A stretch of DNA of 64,000 bases, taken from contig CAYJIZ010000005.1 of assembly GCA_964370395.1 (NCBI GenBank), positions 1 through 64,000 of the forward strand. Direction: 5' to 3'. This DNA comes from JBGUVL01 sp964370395. Lineage in GTDB: Bacteria > Bacillota_I > Bacilli_A > Erysipelotrichales > Erysipelotrichaceae. Below are positions 32,860-42,543 of the stretch, piece by piece (position 1 is the stretch's first letter; each line of letters starts with the position of its first letter). The notes under the pieces were generated by a model. That model worked only from the letters and a program-made list of their open reading frames with translations. It did no database searches and was not told the DNA's origin. Position numbers and translations under genes: made by a program.

Positions 32860-33222
32860 CTAATCCTCCTCCTTTCTCTCTAAATACGTATTCACTTTTA
32901 TTGCGAAGTTAATGCATAAGAATCCAATTAACATCGCTAATATATTTAAACCACTCAAAATTCCAACAAGCAGAATTCCTCCGTAGACTAAATAACGAAT
33001 TAAATAATTTGTCATTGCTAAGGTTGTCGCTTTTTTGGATTGCAAGATGCGTCCTGTGGAATAAATAATCCACAAAAACCCAACAATCGCCATCAATCCA
33101 CCAATGAAAACACTCAGTGGATACGTCCAATCTTGTTTAATCAACAAAGACAAACCACACATCACTGCAAGAATTGCACATGCAATGAAGACAATGCGTT
33201 CGTATAACTTTCTTTCTTCCAT
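32860..33222 (-). CDS. atpI: ATP synthase subunit I-like protein
   Basis: A 120-aa protein with four hydrophobic segments (residues ~8-24, ~32-55, ~70-85, ~88-108) and short charged ends, in the standard position before atpB. AtpI assists c-ring assembly and, with AtpZ, may form a Mg/Ca channel. Sequence conservation in this family is low, so the call rests on topology and context. Confidence 0.8.
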   Translation of the reverse strand: MEERKLYERIVFIACAILAVMCGLSLLIKQDWTYPLSVFIGGLMAIVGFLWIIYSTGRILQSKKATTLAMTNYLIRYLVYGGILLVGILSGLNILAMLIGFLCINFAIKVNTYLERKEED

Positions 33223-33223
33223 G

Positions 33224-33412
33224 CTATTCTTTCGTATCCTTTATTAACAAATACAAGCTTCCTACGATGACATAGACTAACAAAGCTAACATAATCCATG
33301 GTGTAGTAGAAAAATACTGATCTAAATTATAGCCAAGAACAACTGCTAAGATACATCCAGCAACCAATCTTGATACAAATTTTTGTGCTGGTTTTGCGCT
33401 ATTGCGACTCAT
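33224..33412 (-). CDS. atpZ: AtpZ/AtpQ-like small membrane protein of the F-ATPase operon
   Basis: A 62-aa protein with two membrane helices (FVSRLVAGCILAVVLGYNLD and WIMLALLVYVIVGSLYLL), the usual layout of the first small gene of Firmicutes atp operons. GYNLDQYF resembles the conserved G-x-x-LD. Starts 3 bp after upp and ends 1 bp before atpI, so it is co-transcribed with both. Confidence 0.8.
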   Translation of the reverse strand: MSRNSAKPAQKFVSRLVAGCILAVVLGYNLDQYFSTTPWIMLALLVYVIVGSLYLLIKDTKE

Positions 33413-33415
33413 TAT

Positions 33416-34036
33416 TTATTTTGTACCAAAGATACGATCCCCAGCATCACCTAATCCAGGAACGATGTATCCTTTCTCATTTAACTTTTCATCTAGTGCA
33501 GCCAAGTAGATATCCACATCAGGATGTTGTTGCTCTACTGCTTCCACACCTTCTGGTGCACCAACCAAACATACTAGACGAATGTCAGTTGCGCCTTGTT
33601 TTTTAACCATATCAATTGCAGCGTTCGCACTACCACCTGTCGCTAACATCGGATCGACAATCATCACAACAGAATCGCTAATGTTTTTTGGGTATTTTTC
33701 AAAATACACGTGTGGCATTAATGTTTCTTCATCACGATACAATCCAACATGTGCTACTTTTACGGTTGGAATTAAGTTGGAAATTCCATTTACCATTCCT
33801 AATCCAGCACGTAAAATCGGTACTAGTATAATATCTTTTTCTAATTCGTAAGTCTTTGTCATCATAATCGGTGTTTCGATCTCTACTTCTTTCACAGGTA
33901 AGTTACGTGTGATTTCGTATGCCATCAGACCACCAATCTCATCTAAATTTTCACGAAAATCTTTTGTTTTTGTGTCTTTTTTACGCATTTGCGTTAATTT
34001 ATGCGTAATCAATGGATGTTCTAAAACTTTTAACAT
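33416..34036 (-). CDS. upp: Uracil phosphoribosyltransferase
   Basis: A 206-aa pyrimidine salvage enzyme (uracil + PRPP to UMP). Typical start MLKVLEHPLITHKLTQMRKKDT, the PRPP loop VVMIVDPMLATGGSA (near residue 125) and the uracil-binding GDAGDRIFGTK C-terminus. First gene of the transcript that continues into atpZ, a common arrangement in Firmicutes. Confidence 0.97.
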   Translation of the reverse strand: MLKVLEHPLITHKLTQMRKKDTKTKDFRENLDEIGGLMAYEITRNLPVKEVEIETPIMMTKTYELEKDIILVPILRAGLGMVNGISNLIPTVKVAHVGLYRDEETLMPHVYFEKYPKNISDSVVMIVDPMLATGGSANAAIDMVKKQGATDIRLVCLVGAPEGVEAVEQQHPDVDIYLAALDEKLNEKGYIVPGLGDAGDRIFGTK

Positions 34037-34078
34037 TGTTTTCTCCTCGCTTGTTTTTTTCTTATAATGCTAATGTTA

Positions 34079-34107
34079 ATTATACAACCTAGAGGGCTTA
34101 AAAACAA
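34079..34107 (-). promoter_or_regulatory. Promoter of upp-atp operon
   Basis: Minus strand TTGTTT (34102-34107), 17 bp, TATAAT (34079-34084). The rest of 34108-34281 holds no ORF I can support. Confidence 0.7.
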
Positions 34108-34271
34108 TGATAATCGCCCCTTTTTTACTCTCTTTCCTATATATTATATGTCCTTCTAAGACACTTTCAAATTTGGTTTCAAGCCAATAAAATAATCCCC
34201 TAAAACCCAATCCTTCTTTTCTTGTTTCTCCTCCTTGTCTTTTCGTTTGCTTTCACATGGCACAACAAACA

Positions 34272-34315
34272 CAACAAAAAAAGCAGAAGTCCCTATTATT
34301 CTAGTTCCTTCTGCT
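34272..34315 (-). terminator. Intrinsic terminator of the V/A-type ATPase operon
   Basis: Minus strand AGCAGAAG...CTTCTGCT followed by TTTTTT. The stem spans the last codons of ntpD. Confidence 0.85.
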
Positions 34316-34943
34316 TTTGTGCTAATTTTTGGCGTTGCTTATTTGTCTTAATTACCTTTTGGCGAGAAAATTCTTCTCTTTCTCTTTCCTCTAGCACATC
34401 ACTAATGTATTTCGCATTCGCTTGAAACCCCGGAATCACAACATTTTTCAATGCGTTTGCACGCTTTTGTGTCTTTCGAATCGCATTCGCCAAACGATAC
34501 ACACTGTTGTCGATTTCCGCTAAGGTCGCCGTCATCACCTTCACTTTATGAAAGCATTCATAGGCATAATCTAGCGTGGAATTGGCATGTTCTAACCCAT
34601 AATAAATATCCATCGCCTGCTCCTCATAGTGCACTTTAGGAATTTCCACTCCCATTACACTACGATACGTAATACTGATACCATTATCGATAGGAACCGC
34701 TTTGGTGTATTCACTGATGACTCCCATCGAAATGTTCGCCTTCTGCAAAGCCCAATACGCTTGTGCGTATGTTTGTGTAATTTGATCACGTAACATACGT
34801 ACATCATCCAGCAATTCCATCATCTCACGAATTAAAATATTACGTTTGCGATCCATTAAATCAAATCCCGTTTTCGCTAACGTAAGTGATTTCTTCGTTG
34901 CGATTAAATTCCCTTTGGTAGGGAATACTTGTGAATTTGCCAT
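34296..34943 (-). CDS. ntpD: V/A-type ATPase subunit D
   Basis: A 215-aa central rotor subunit. FPTKGNLIATKKSLTLAKTGFDLMDRKRNILIREMM is the typical N-terminal helix, and RLANAIRKTQKRANALKNVVIPGF the C-terminal helix. Last gene of the operon, one base after the B-subunit stop. Confidence 0.95.
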   Translation of the reverse strand: MANSQVFPTKGNLIATKKSLTLAKTGFDLMDRKRNILIREMMELLDDVRMLRDQITQTYAQAYWALQKANISMGVISEYTKAVPIDNGISITYRSVMGVEIPKVHYEEQAMDIYYGLEHANSTLDYAYECFHKVKVMTATLAEIDNSVYRLANAIRKTQKRANALKNVVIPGFQANAKYISDVLEEREREEFSRQKVIKTNKQRQKLAQKQKELE

Positions 34944-34944
34944 A

Positions 34945-36381
34945 CTATGCTCCTGTGATATTTAATTCATTAATGATTGCTTTTTCTTTAATATTGAATC
35001 GTTTCATCGCACGCTGGTGATCATAATATTGATTCACCACTTCGCTATCGATACGATCCAATTCTTCTTTTGGTAAGAAAGATAACAAATCCCAGCCTAA
35101 ATCTAATGTTTCCACAATCGAACGGTTGGCATTTCCTTGGTCAACAAAGTATTGTTCAAACAGTTTTCCAAAGTCCATAATACGTTTGTCCGTTTCTGAT
35201 AATTCATCTTCTCCAATTACACTCGCCAAACTTCTTGCATCTTGTACTTTCGCATACGAAGCAAACAATTGGTTCGCTACATCAGAGTGATCTTTTCTTG
35301 TATATCCTTCCCCGATTCCATCTTTCATCAAACGTGATAAAGAAGGAAGGACACCAACTGGTGGATACAATCCTTTTTGTGTTAAATCACGGTCCAATAC
35401 GATTTGCCCTTCGGTAATGTATCCAGTAAGGTCAGGAATAGGGTGAGTAATGTCATCATTTGGCATTGTTAGAATTGGAATTTGTGTTACTGAACCATTG
35501 GCTCCTTTGACAATTCCTGCTCTTTCGTACAAGGATGCCAAATCAGAGTACAAGTACCCTGGGTATCCTTTACGTCCAGGAATTTCTCCTTTACTAGAAG
35601 AGAATTCACGCAACGCTTCACAATACGATGTCATATCTGTCAAAATAACTAACATATGCATATCGTGTTCATACGCTAAGTACTCTGCTGCACTCAATGC
35701 ACATTTTGGTGTCGTAATACGTTCCACAATCGGGTCATCGGATAAATTAACAAACATGACAACACGATCCATTACACCTGCATCTTCAAAACTACGTCTG
35801 AAGTAATCGGCAACTTCGTTTTTTACACCCATCGCAGCAAACACGATTCCAAAGTTCTTTCCATCTCCATCTGATATTTTTGCATTCTTTACAAGTTGTA
35901 CCGCAAGTTCGTTATGCGGCATCCCTGAACCTGAGAAAATAGGTAGCTTTTGGCCACGAATTAGCGTCATCAGGGCATCAATACTAGAAATACCAGTATT
36001 GATATAGTTTCTTGGATACACACGAGAAACAGGGTTTAATGGCTCCCCATTAATGTCCATTTTCTTCTCTGCGTAAATTTCACCTAAGCCATCAATGGGA
36101 CGCGCAGCCCCATCAAATGTTCTTCCCAAGATTTCTTTCGACAAAGGAATTTCCATCGGATGTCCTAAAAATTTAACTTTTGTATTTTCCAAAGAAATAT
36201 TATTGGTTCCTTCAAATACTTGCACAATGGCTTTCTTTCCTTCGATTTGTACAACACGTCCCAAACGCGTTTCCTCTTGCAAAGAAATTTTAACCATTTC
36301 CTCATTGGAAACATTTTCAACATTGTCTAATACAACAAGAGGTCCATTGATTTCATTTAATCCTACATATTGAAGATTCAT
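34945..36381 (-). CDS. ntpB: V/A-type ATPase subunit B
   Basis: A 478-aa non-catalytic head subunit. Conserved PIFSGSGMPHNELA replaces a catalytic Walker A, with ILTDMTSYCEALREFSSSKGEIPGRKGYPGYLYSDLASLYERAG and ITHPIPDLTGYITEGQ. Full length. Between ntpA and ntpD as in Enterococcus and Clostridium. Confidence 0.97.
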   Translation of the reverse strand: MNLQYVGLNEINGPLVVLDNVENVSNEEMVKISLQEETRLGRVVQIEGKKAIVQVFEGTNNISLENTKVKFLGHPMEIPLSKEILGRTFDGAARPIDGLGEIYAEKKMDINGEPLNPVSRVYPRNYINTGISSIDALMTLIRGQKLPIFSGSGMPHNELAVQLVKNAKISDGDGKNFGIVFAAMGVKNEVADYFRRSFEDAGVMDRVVMFVNLSDDPIVERITTPKCALSAAEYLAYEHDMHMLVILTDMTSYCEALREFSSSKGEIPGRKGYPGYLYSDLASLYERAGIVKGANGSVTQIPILTMPNDDITHPIPDLTGYITEGQIVLDRDLTQKGLYPPVGVLPSLSRLMKDGIGEGYTRKDHSDVANQLFASYAKVQDARSLASVIGEDELSETDKRIMDFGKLFEQYFVDQGNANRSIVETLDLGWDLLSFLPKEELDRIDSEVVNQYYDHQRAMKRFNIKEKAIINELNITGA

Positions 36382-36399
36382 TTACATCACCTCGTATCC

Positions 36400-38160
36400 T
36401 TATTTCATGTTTCTGATCTTTGTATCGATCTCATTCATGTAATCGTCAAACATTTCAATATTGTTGTTGGGAACATCGTATTTCATCTTCACGACTTTTT
36501 CAAACAATCCTAATTCTAGAATAGAATGAATTGATTTTCCACTCATCATCGCTTCTCTACAACGATCGTATAATTTCAAAATGACATCCATCATACGCAA
36601 TTGCTTCTCCATCGGTACAAACGTATCGTCTGGATGGAACGCGTTTTGTTGTAGGAATCCAATACGGATTACTTTCGCAATTTCAATAATCAATTTCTGG
36701 TCATCTGGTAATACGTCCGAACCAATCAACTTCACAATTTCCATCAATTTGGTTTCTTCCGCAAGCAAGGCAACAATCTGTTTACGATTTTGAATAAAAC
36801 GCAAATCCAATTCGCGATTGTACCATGATTCCAAATCACTTACGTATTCACTGTAACTTTCGTTCCAGTTTACTGCAGCATAGTGTCTTGCATAAGCAAG
36901 CGATTTATCCAACGCCCAAAAACAACGTACGAAACGTTTTGTATTTTGTGTTACTGGTTCTGAAAAGTCACTACCTTGTGGCGATACCGCCCCAATGATG
37001 GTAACCGAACCTTCGCTACCATTTAAGTTTTCCATATACCCCGCACGTTCATAGAACTGCGAAATACGAGAAGGCAAATACGCAGGGAATCCTTCTTCCG
37101 CTGGCATCTCTTCCAAACGTCCACTAATTTCACGAAGCGCTTCCGCCCAACGTGAAGTAGAATCCGCCATAATCGCTACGTGGTAACCCATATCACGATA
37201 GTACTCTGCTAAGGTTACTCCTGTATAAATACTCGCCTCACGCGCTGCTACGGGCATATTACTCGTATTTGCGATCAACACCGTACGATCAGTTAGCGGA
37301 CGTTGTGATTTCGGGTCAATTAACTCTGAGAATTCCTCTAATACTTGGGTCATCTCATTTCCACGTTCCCCACAACCAACATACACGATAATATCCGCAT
37401 CACACCATTTTGCCAATTGGTGTTGCATCATTGTTTTCCCTGTTCCAAATCCTCCAGGAACCGCTGCGGTTCCTCCTTTCGCAATCGGAAATAACGTATC
37501 GACAATACGTTGTCCCGTTACCAGTGGCATTTGAATTTGTTTTCTTTTACTCACAGGGCGCGATTGTTTAATCGGCCATTTTTGACACAATGTTAATTCG
37601 TGAATGTTTCCTTTTGCATCTTTTATCTTCACAATACAATCATTCACTCTGTATTGCCCATTTTCTTTTACTTCTATTACCTCTCCACGCAACGTAGGAG
37701 GAACCATCATACGATGTTCAATCAATTCTGTTTCTGGACAAGTTGCATACACTTCTCCTGCATTCACAAAATCATTTACTTTTACTTTTATCGTAACATC
37801 CCATAACGCATCGACATCCAGTGGCGACACATTACTTCCCGCTGGAATAAACGCTCCACTTTCATCACAAATCGCTTGCAATGGACGTTCGATCCCATCA
37901 AATATATTACGTAGAATTCCTGGCCCTAACGTTACACTAATCGGACTTTTGCTACTCACCACAGGTTCTCCAGGTTTTAAACCAGTTGTCGATTCGTATA
38001 CCTGAATTGTCGTTTCATCACGCGTAATCGAAATGACTTCACCAATCAAGCGTTTCTCACCAACATAAACCATCTCCATCATGGAAAAAGCTGTCGCATT
38101 TCTTACTTTTATAACGGGACCATTGATTGAATAAACTACATTTTCATTCACATTTATCAC
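36400..38160 (-). CDS. ntpA: V/A-type ATPase catalytic subunit A
   Basis: A 586-aa catalytic subunit. Walker A VPGGFGTGKTMMQHQLAKW (near residue 233), the YVGCGERGNEM motif, ADSTSRWAEALREISGRLEEMPAEEGFPAYL, and the non-homologous A-subunit insertion at ~100-190. The operon context and length exclude F-type beta or flagellar ATPase. Confidence 0.98.
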   Translation of the reverse strand: MINVNENVVYSINGPVIKVRNATAFSMMEMVYVGEKRLIGEVISITRDETTIQVYESTTGLKPGEPVVSSKSPISVTLGPGILRNIFDGIERPLQAICDESGAFIPAGSNVSPLDVDALWDVTIKVKVNDFVNAGEVYATCPETELIEHRMMVPPTLRGEVIEVKENGQYRVNDCIVKIKDAKGNIHELTLCQKWPIKQSRPVSKRKQIQMPLVTGQRIVDTLFPIAKGGTAAVPGGFGTGKTMMQHQLAKWCDADIIVYVGCGERGNEMTQVLEEFSELIDPKSQRPLTDRTVLIANTSNMPVAAREASIYTGVTLAEYYRDMGYHVAIMADSTSRWAEALREISGRLEEMPAEEGFPAYLPSRISQFYERAGYMENLNGSEGSVTIIGAVSPQGSDFSEPVTQNTKRFVRCFWALDKSLAYARHYAAVNWNESYSEYVSDLESWYNRELDLRFIQNRKQIVALLAEETKLMEIVKLIGSDVLPDDQKLIIEIAKVIRIGFLQQNAFHPDDTFVPMEKQLRMMDVILKLYDRCREAMMSGKSIHSILELGLFEKVVKMKYDVPNNNIEMFDDYMNEIDTKIRNMK

Positions 38161-38177
38161 CTCTTCTACTGTTTCTA

Positions 38178-38768
38178 CTATTTCACGATCAATCCTGAAT
38201 TTTGATAGAACCAGTCTCTCTGATCCTCAAGCAAAGAATCAAACGATTCGTCAACTATCACACCAGCTTTCTTATTTTCTAATACAAAACCACCAATCTG
38301 TGGTTTCTCTTGGATTGTGCAAGCACTCCCCATCACTTCTTTTATTTCTTTTTCTAAACGCATATCTTGCGCATTTAAAGAAAGGATCGCTCCTTCTACA
38401 TCCATCGCTTCTTTCACTTTACGCAAAGAAGCAAGCAAGTGTTCTTGGTATGCTTTTTGTTTTGTATACGCTTCTAACTTCTCTTTCGCTTGCGCAAAAA
38501 CAGAATCTGCGATACGTTGACGCATTTCATTAATCTTGCTATTTTTCATCTCATTTTGCTTTGCAATATTACGAGATAACGTATTATTAGCTTCGCTCAC
38601 CTTTTTTAAATACGCATATTCACTTTCTCTTTTTGCATTCTCTTGGTACTCTTTCACTGCTGTGGAAATAATACCATCTACTTCCACCAACACAGCATCC
38701 TTCTCTTTCTTAGAAATTTGTTCAATTTCTTGTTTGAAGTAGCCTAGTACATTTGTTTGGTTGTCCAT
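38178..38768 (-). CDS. ntpE: V/A-type ATPase subunit E
   Basis: 196 aa from ATG 38768 (GAGGTG 6 bp upstream; an in-frame GTG at 38777 is part of that site). An N-terminal coiled-coil is followed by a C-terminal globular domain with IGGFVLENKKAGVIVDESFDSLLEDQR, the conserved end of peripheral-stalk subunit E. Lies between subunits F and A. Confidence 0.88.
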   Translation of the reverse strand: MDNQTNVLGYFKQEIEQISKKEKDAVLVEVDGIISTAVKEYQENAKRESEYAYLKKVSEANNTLSRNIAKQNEMKNSKINEMRQRIADSVFAQAKEKLEAYTKQKAYQEHLLASLRKVKEAMDVEGAILSLNAQDMRLEKEIKEVMGSACTIQEKPQIGGFVLENKKAGVIVDESFDSLLEDQRDWFYQNSGLIVK

Positions 38769-38779
38769 CGATTTCACCT

Positions 38780-39088
38780 CTATAGTTTTACCCCGATAGC
38801 TTCACTCACATACTTGTCAATCGTTTCCCCAATTTTGGCGCTCCCATGACGATCTGGAATTTCTACTACCAGCGGTTTTTGTTGTTTCAACTTAATTTCC
38901 GAAATAACATCAGGACACAGTTCGATAATCTTCGTTGTCATTAAGACAACGGCAACATCTTCCATATGCAACGCTTTTTCCAATTCCACAAGCACTTCAT
39001 GGCGTTCGTGTACAACGACACCTTCAATGCCTGCTAAGCGTAACCCCATCTGTGTATCGATGTTATCACTGATAAGATACATTTTCAT
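38780..39088 (-). CDS. ntpG: V/A-type ATPase subunit F
   Basis: A 102-aa small rotor subunit with a Rossmann-like fold: MYLISDNIDTQMGLRLAGIEGVVV at the start and PLVVEIPDRHGSA near residue 75. The letter differs between naming schemes (NtpG in Enterococcus, F in the general scheme). Start lies 3 bp after the ntpK stop. Confidence 0.9.
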   Translation of the reverse strand: MKMYLISDNIDTQMGLRLAGIEGVVVHERHEVLVELEKALHMEDVAVVLMTTKIIELCPDVISEIKLKQQKPLVVEIPDRHGSAKIGETIDKYVSEAIGVKL

Positions 39089-39091
39089 ATC

Positions 39092-39532
39092 TTAAAGTTT
39101 ATTAATGATAAGGATGGAAATCAAAAGACCATAAATGGCAACCCCTTCACCCATCGCAACGAAGATAAGTGCTTTACCAAAGTTTTTACCATTTTCTGAG
39201 AATGCACCAATGGCAGCAGGTGCTGCCGCTGCTACCGCAATACCAGCTCCTAATGAACCCAATCCAGTTGCTAATGCAGCAGATAAGAATCCCATACCTT
39301 GTGCATTTGTTCCTAAAATAGAATTAGTAGCAGCCGTTTGTGTTGCTGCATGTGCACTTTGTAATTCTAAAAATAATGTTCCTGCTACTACTGCAGCAAA
39401 TAACGCAACGTGTGTCGCCAAACGAATTTTCGCTGAACGAGCTGACGTTTTCCCTCTAAATACATTTACAACAGGCAATAAAATTAACCCGATTACCAAA
39501 GCTGGTACAATAATTTCTAATACTGTTAACAT
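39092..39532 (-). CDS. ntpK: V/A-type ATPase membrane subunit K
   Basis: A 146-aa rotor-ring subunit. An N-terminal hydrophobic helix and a second helix (residues ~41-58) precede a single c-like hairpin: GFLSAALATGLGSLGAGIAVAAAAP and ALIFVAMGEGVAIYGLLISILII with ion-carrying Glu129. Enterococcus NtpK instead has a duplicated hairpin with Gln and Thr ligands for Na+; none of those Gln residues is seen here, so H+ is the more likely ion. That is inference. Confidence 0.92.
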   Translation of the reverse strand: MLTVLEIIVPALVIGLILLPVVNVFRGKTSARSAKIRLATHVALFAAVVAGTLFLELQSAHAATQTAATNSILGTNAQGMGFLSAALATGLGSLGAGIAVAAAAPAAIGAFSENGKNFGKALIFVAMGEGVAIYGLLISILIINKL

Positions 39533-39559
39533 AATTCATTTCTCCTTTTTGATCATAGT

Positions 39560-41482
39560 TTATTTTGATTCGATGGATTCAAAAGGAATCCCTTTTCCAT
39601 CGAAATAACGTGAGAATTGTTCATAGAATTCCAAACGCAATACTTGGATACCTACAATCAATCCTTCCATACACATAACAAATACATTTCCAAATATAAT
39701 CACAAGCCAACTAAAGGAAGGGCCAACCATTTCTGCTAGCGTCATAACCACTAACATCATCCCCGCATGGGACAATACAAATCCCCCAACCCTTAAAAAG
39801 GACATCGTGTTGGAAACATAACTTAATATCACTTCAAATAGTTCAAAGAAGTTTTCCATAAAGAAACTACCAAACCCTTCTGGGAATAATTGTTTCTTGG
39901 CTAACTTATGACTAATCGGTTCTTTTAAGAACACAAGTAGCAATGGTACTACGATAAGTAGTATCACATACCACAAACTAAACACAGAGTAACCACTCAA
40001 CATTGCAGCTACACCGATAATAATAGATGTATAAAACACAAATCCTGCCACCCCATTATGGGAGAAGAACGCTTCTCCATAATTTTTACGGCGTAATTGA
40101 ATCACAATATTTAAGATGATACACGTACAAATTAGTACGACACCAATTGCGACTGCTGCCATTAACAGTGTCATCGTAAAGTTCGCATCCAATACTTCGA
40201 TCGGTTTGCCTTCTAAGTTGAACACACTTTGGTAGAATGGATTCAATAGTTCTTCATTTCCAAATACCGAACCATAAATAACCCCAAAGAAAGCACTCAT
40301 CACACCAATTCTTTGTGCGATAGCGGCAAGTGCCCAACCTTTTTTACGATAAATAATAAATCCAACTAACGAAAGTAGCAATCCTTGTCCCAAATCACCA
40401 AACATGATTCCAAACAATAACAAATAAGAAATCGCTACAAACGGGGTAGGATCAATATCCTCATAAGCAGGAACCCCATACATTTCTACGAAGAATGAGA
40501 AGGGCCTGGTCAACCACCCGTTCTTTAACTTCGTAGGTGGAGTTAAACGTTTGTCACTATGTGGAGGCCTATCTTCAATTTCTACATCATTCTTCATATC
40601 TTTATAGACATCCATTACATCGCTGACATCGCTTTTCGCCACGAATCCAGTTATCGAGAATCTTTCACCTAAGCACACAACAAACTTGCGTGCCTCGAAA
40701 ATGGTATTTAGCTTATATAAAATACTATATGTCGTATTTAGCTTTTTCGCATTTTCGGAAACAATACTATTCATTACGTCATCAACATGATTAAGTTGAT
40801 GTTGGTCATCTTCAATTTCTCTTGTTAAGTTTTCAATCGCTTTTTCTGGTTCACCATGTACGAACTCAGGAATACGAATTCTTTCAAAGTATAGCGAAGA
40901 GAACATATTGTCTACTTCTCCTTCGTACCTCGGTGTTGTCATATACATACACCAACTGTACACACTATCCTTATTAAATGAACGGAAGATATAAGGCTTG
41001 TTGTAGTACCTTAATTTTTCTACACTATCCAAAGGTAATCTTCCAAAACGAACTTTAATATAACGACAAGAGAAGATATCATCCAAACTGATATCCAATC
41101 CTTCCAAGTTTTCCATCTGCGTCATCGCATCTTTATTTTCTTGAATCAGATCTTCCAATTCTTTTTTTACACTAAGCGCTTGCTTGTACTTGTCTGCTAC
41201 TTCTTCTAAAGCATGTAAGTTATCACGCATTACCTCTTCTTCTATCTTCACATCCTGAAACACTAGCTCATGCCCCATTTGCGCAGCCATATCTTTGATT
41301 TGGCTAATCATATCTTCATAGGGGTTAGGATCATTCAAACATGTTAAACCATGCACACGATCCACAAATTTACCAGCTGGTTCGGGATGAAAATTAGACA
41401 AAGTAATGAAACGAGACAATACTTCATTCATATGCTCTAAATCTGAAGTAATGCTAACAAGTCGCATTTTTTCAATTGCCAT
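39560..41482 (-). CDS. ntpI: V/A-type ATPase membrane subunit I
   Basis: A 640-aa stator subunit. The long hydrophilic N-terminal half contains coiled-coils; the C-terminal half has about seven to eight membrane helices starting at PTPFVAISYLLLFGIMFGDLGQG. LSYVSNTMSFLRVGGFVLSHAGMM carries the essential Arg of the ion half-channels. AGGAGG precedes the ATG. Confidence 0.96.
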   Translation of the reverse strand: MAIEKMRLVSITSDLEHMNEVLSRFITLSNFHPEPAGKFVDRVHGLTCLNDPNPYEDMISQIKDMAAQMGHELVFQDVKIEEEVMRDNLHALEEVADKYKQALSVKKELEDLIQENKDAMTQMENLEGLDISLDDIFSCRYIKVRFGRLPLDSVEKLRYYNKPYIFRSFNKDSVYSWCMYMTTPRYEGEVDNMFSSLYFERIRIPEFVHGEPEKAIENLTREIEDDQHQLNHVDDVMNSIVSENAKKLNTTYSILYKLNTIFEARKFVVCLGERFSITGFVAKSDVSDVMDVYKDMKNDVEIEDRPPHSDKRLTPPTKLKNGWLTRPFSFFVEMYGVPAYEDIDPTPFVAISYLLLFGIMFGDLGQGLLLSLVGFIIYRKKGWALAAIAQRIGVMSAFFGVIYGSVFGNEELLNPFYQSVFNLEGKPIEVLDANFTMTLLMAAVAIGVVLICTCIILNIVIQLRRKNYGEAFFSHNGVAGFVFYTSIIIGVAAMLSGYSVFSLWYVILLIVVPLLLVFLKEPISHKLAKKQLFPEGFGSFFMENFFELFEVILSYVSNTMSFLRVGGFVLSHAGMMLVVMTLAEMVGPSFSWLVIIFGNVFVMCMEGLIVGIQVLRLEFYEQFSRYFDGKGIPFESIESK

Positions 41483-41498
41483 AACAATCCTCCTTACT

Positions 41499-42527
41499 TT
41501 AATAAATTAATAAACTTTCAATTTTTTCTGGTGCTACACCATAACGTATTCCTTCAATAATATTAATAATATTTTCTACTTCAATACTATCCATCGTAAA
41601 ATACGTCAAGTACACCAAAGGTGCACTATTGGAAAAATGCATAAAGCGTTTCCCTAAATAATATCGTATCTTCGTACAATAATATTCAATATAAACAAAG
41701 TCATTATTGTCCGTATACATCTTATATGGAGAAGTTTCTAACTTCTTCAATACTTCTTCTCCTGACTTCGCATCCAACAACTGTTCCAGATCGTCTTTCT
41801 TCAATCGTACTTTCACATCGATTAAATTTTTACGTATGCTCTCTTTGTCCGCATGAAAATATTCTTTCATACGATAAATCTTACATATGTTTTCTAATTC
41901 CATTTGGGTATCAAACACTTGTTGAATATCTTTCTTTAATTTCCCATGAAACTTTTTCGAAATAACATAACGTTGGTTCTCATAAAAGAATCGCTTCAAT
42001 GCCATCTCACATTTCGCATAATCAATGCTCTTTTCATTGAAACACGCTTTTAATGGTTCATAGTACATCGTATCTTTGAGTACTTTTTGTAAGTCCTCAA
42101 TACTTTTTACACCTAATAGCTTCGCTAAATCAAAACTCATATAAGGACTCATAAACAATGGTAAGTCACTTACAAACCCAGTAAAATCATTGGCTAATAT
42201 AGAACGAATACAATTTAAAATTTGCTCTATCTCTTCCAAACAAATACTGTATCGGTAATACTTATCATGTCTTAGGTCTGCATAGCGAAGTAACTTCTGC
42301 CGACGAATAAAACTATCTCTTTTTAATAATGCCTCTAATTGTCCACGATGAATCGTCTTCTCGTGTACATCTCTTAAAACACCTTCGTAATCCGTTTCAT
42401 TTTTTAAATAAGTCGCAATTTCACTTACGGTTCTTTTCCTTAATAACTCTTGGTAGTCCTTTTCAGTCAAACGCCTACCATACATCGATTTCGCTTTCGT
42501 TGATAAAGCGTTATTGGCAAAAAGCAT
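41499..42527 (-). CDS. ntpC: V/A-type ATPase subunit C (d-type)
   Basis: 342 aa from the ATG at 42527; an in-frame TTG at 42560 would overlap the previous gene. N-terminal FANNALSTKAKSMYGRRLTEKDYQELL and C-terminal FTMDSIEVENIINIIEGIRYGV are typical of the C/AC39 subunit that links the central rotor to the K-ring. It lies before ntpI here, whereas in Enterococcus ntpC follows ntpE. Confidence 0.88.
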   Translation of the reverse strand: MLFANNALSTKAKSMYGRRLTEKDYQELLRKRTVSEIATYLKNETDYEGVLRDVHEKTIHRGQLEALLKRDSFIRRQKLLRYADLRHDKYYRYSICLEEIEQILNCIRSILANDFTGFVSDLPLFMSPYMSFDLAKLLGVKSIEDLQKVLKDTMYYEPLKACFNEKSIDYAKCEMALKRFFYENQRYVISKKFHGKLKKDIQQVFDTQMELENICKIYRMKEYFHADKESIRKNLIDVKVRLKKDDLEQLLDAKSGEEVLKKLETSPYKMYTDNNDFVYIEYYCTKIRYYLGKRFMHFSNSAPLVYLTYFTMDSIEVENIINIIEGIRYGVAPEKIESLLIY

Positions 42528-42543
42528 AACATCAACTCGCTTT

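Noticed and set aside
39092..39532. Calling NtpK a duplicated (four-helix) Na+ proteolipid
   Set aside because: Only one c-like hairpin with one Glu is present; the first half is not a repeat of it.
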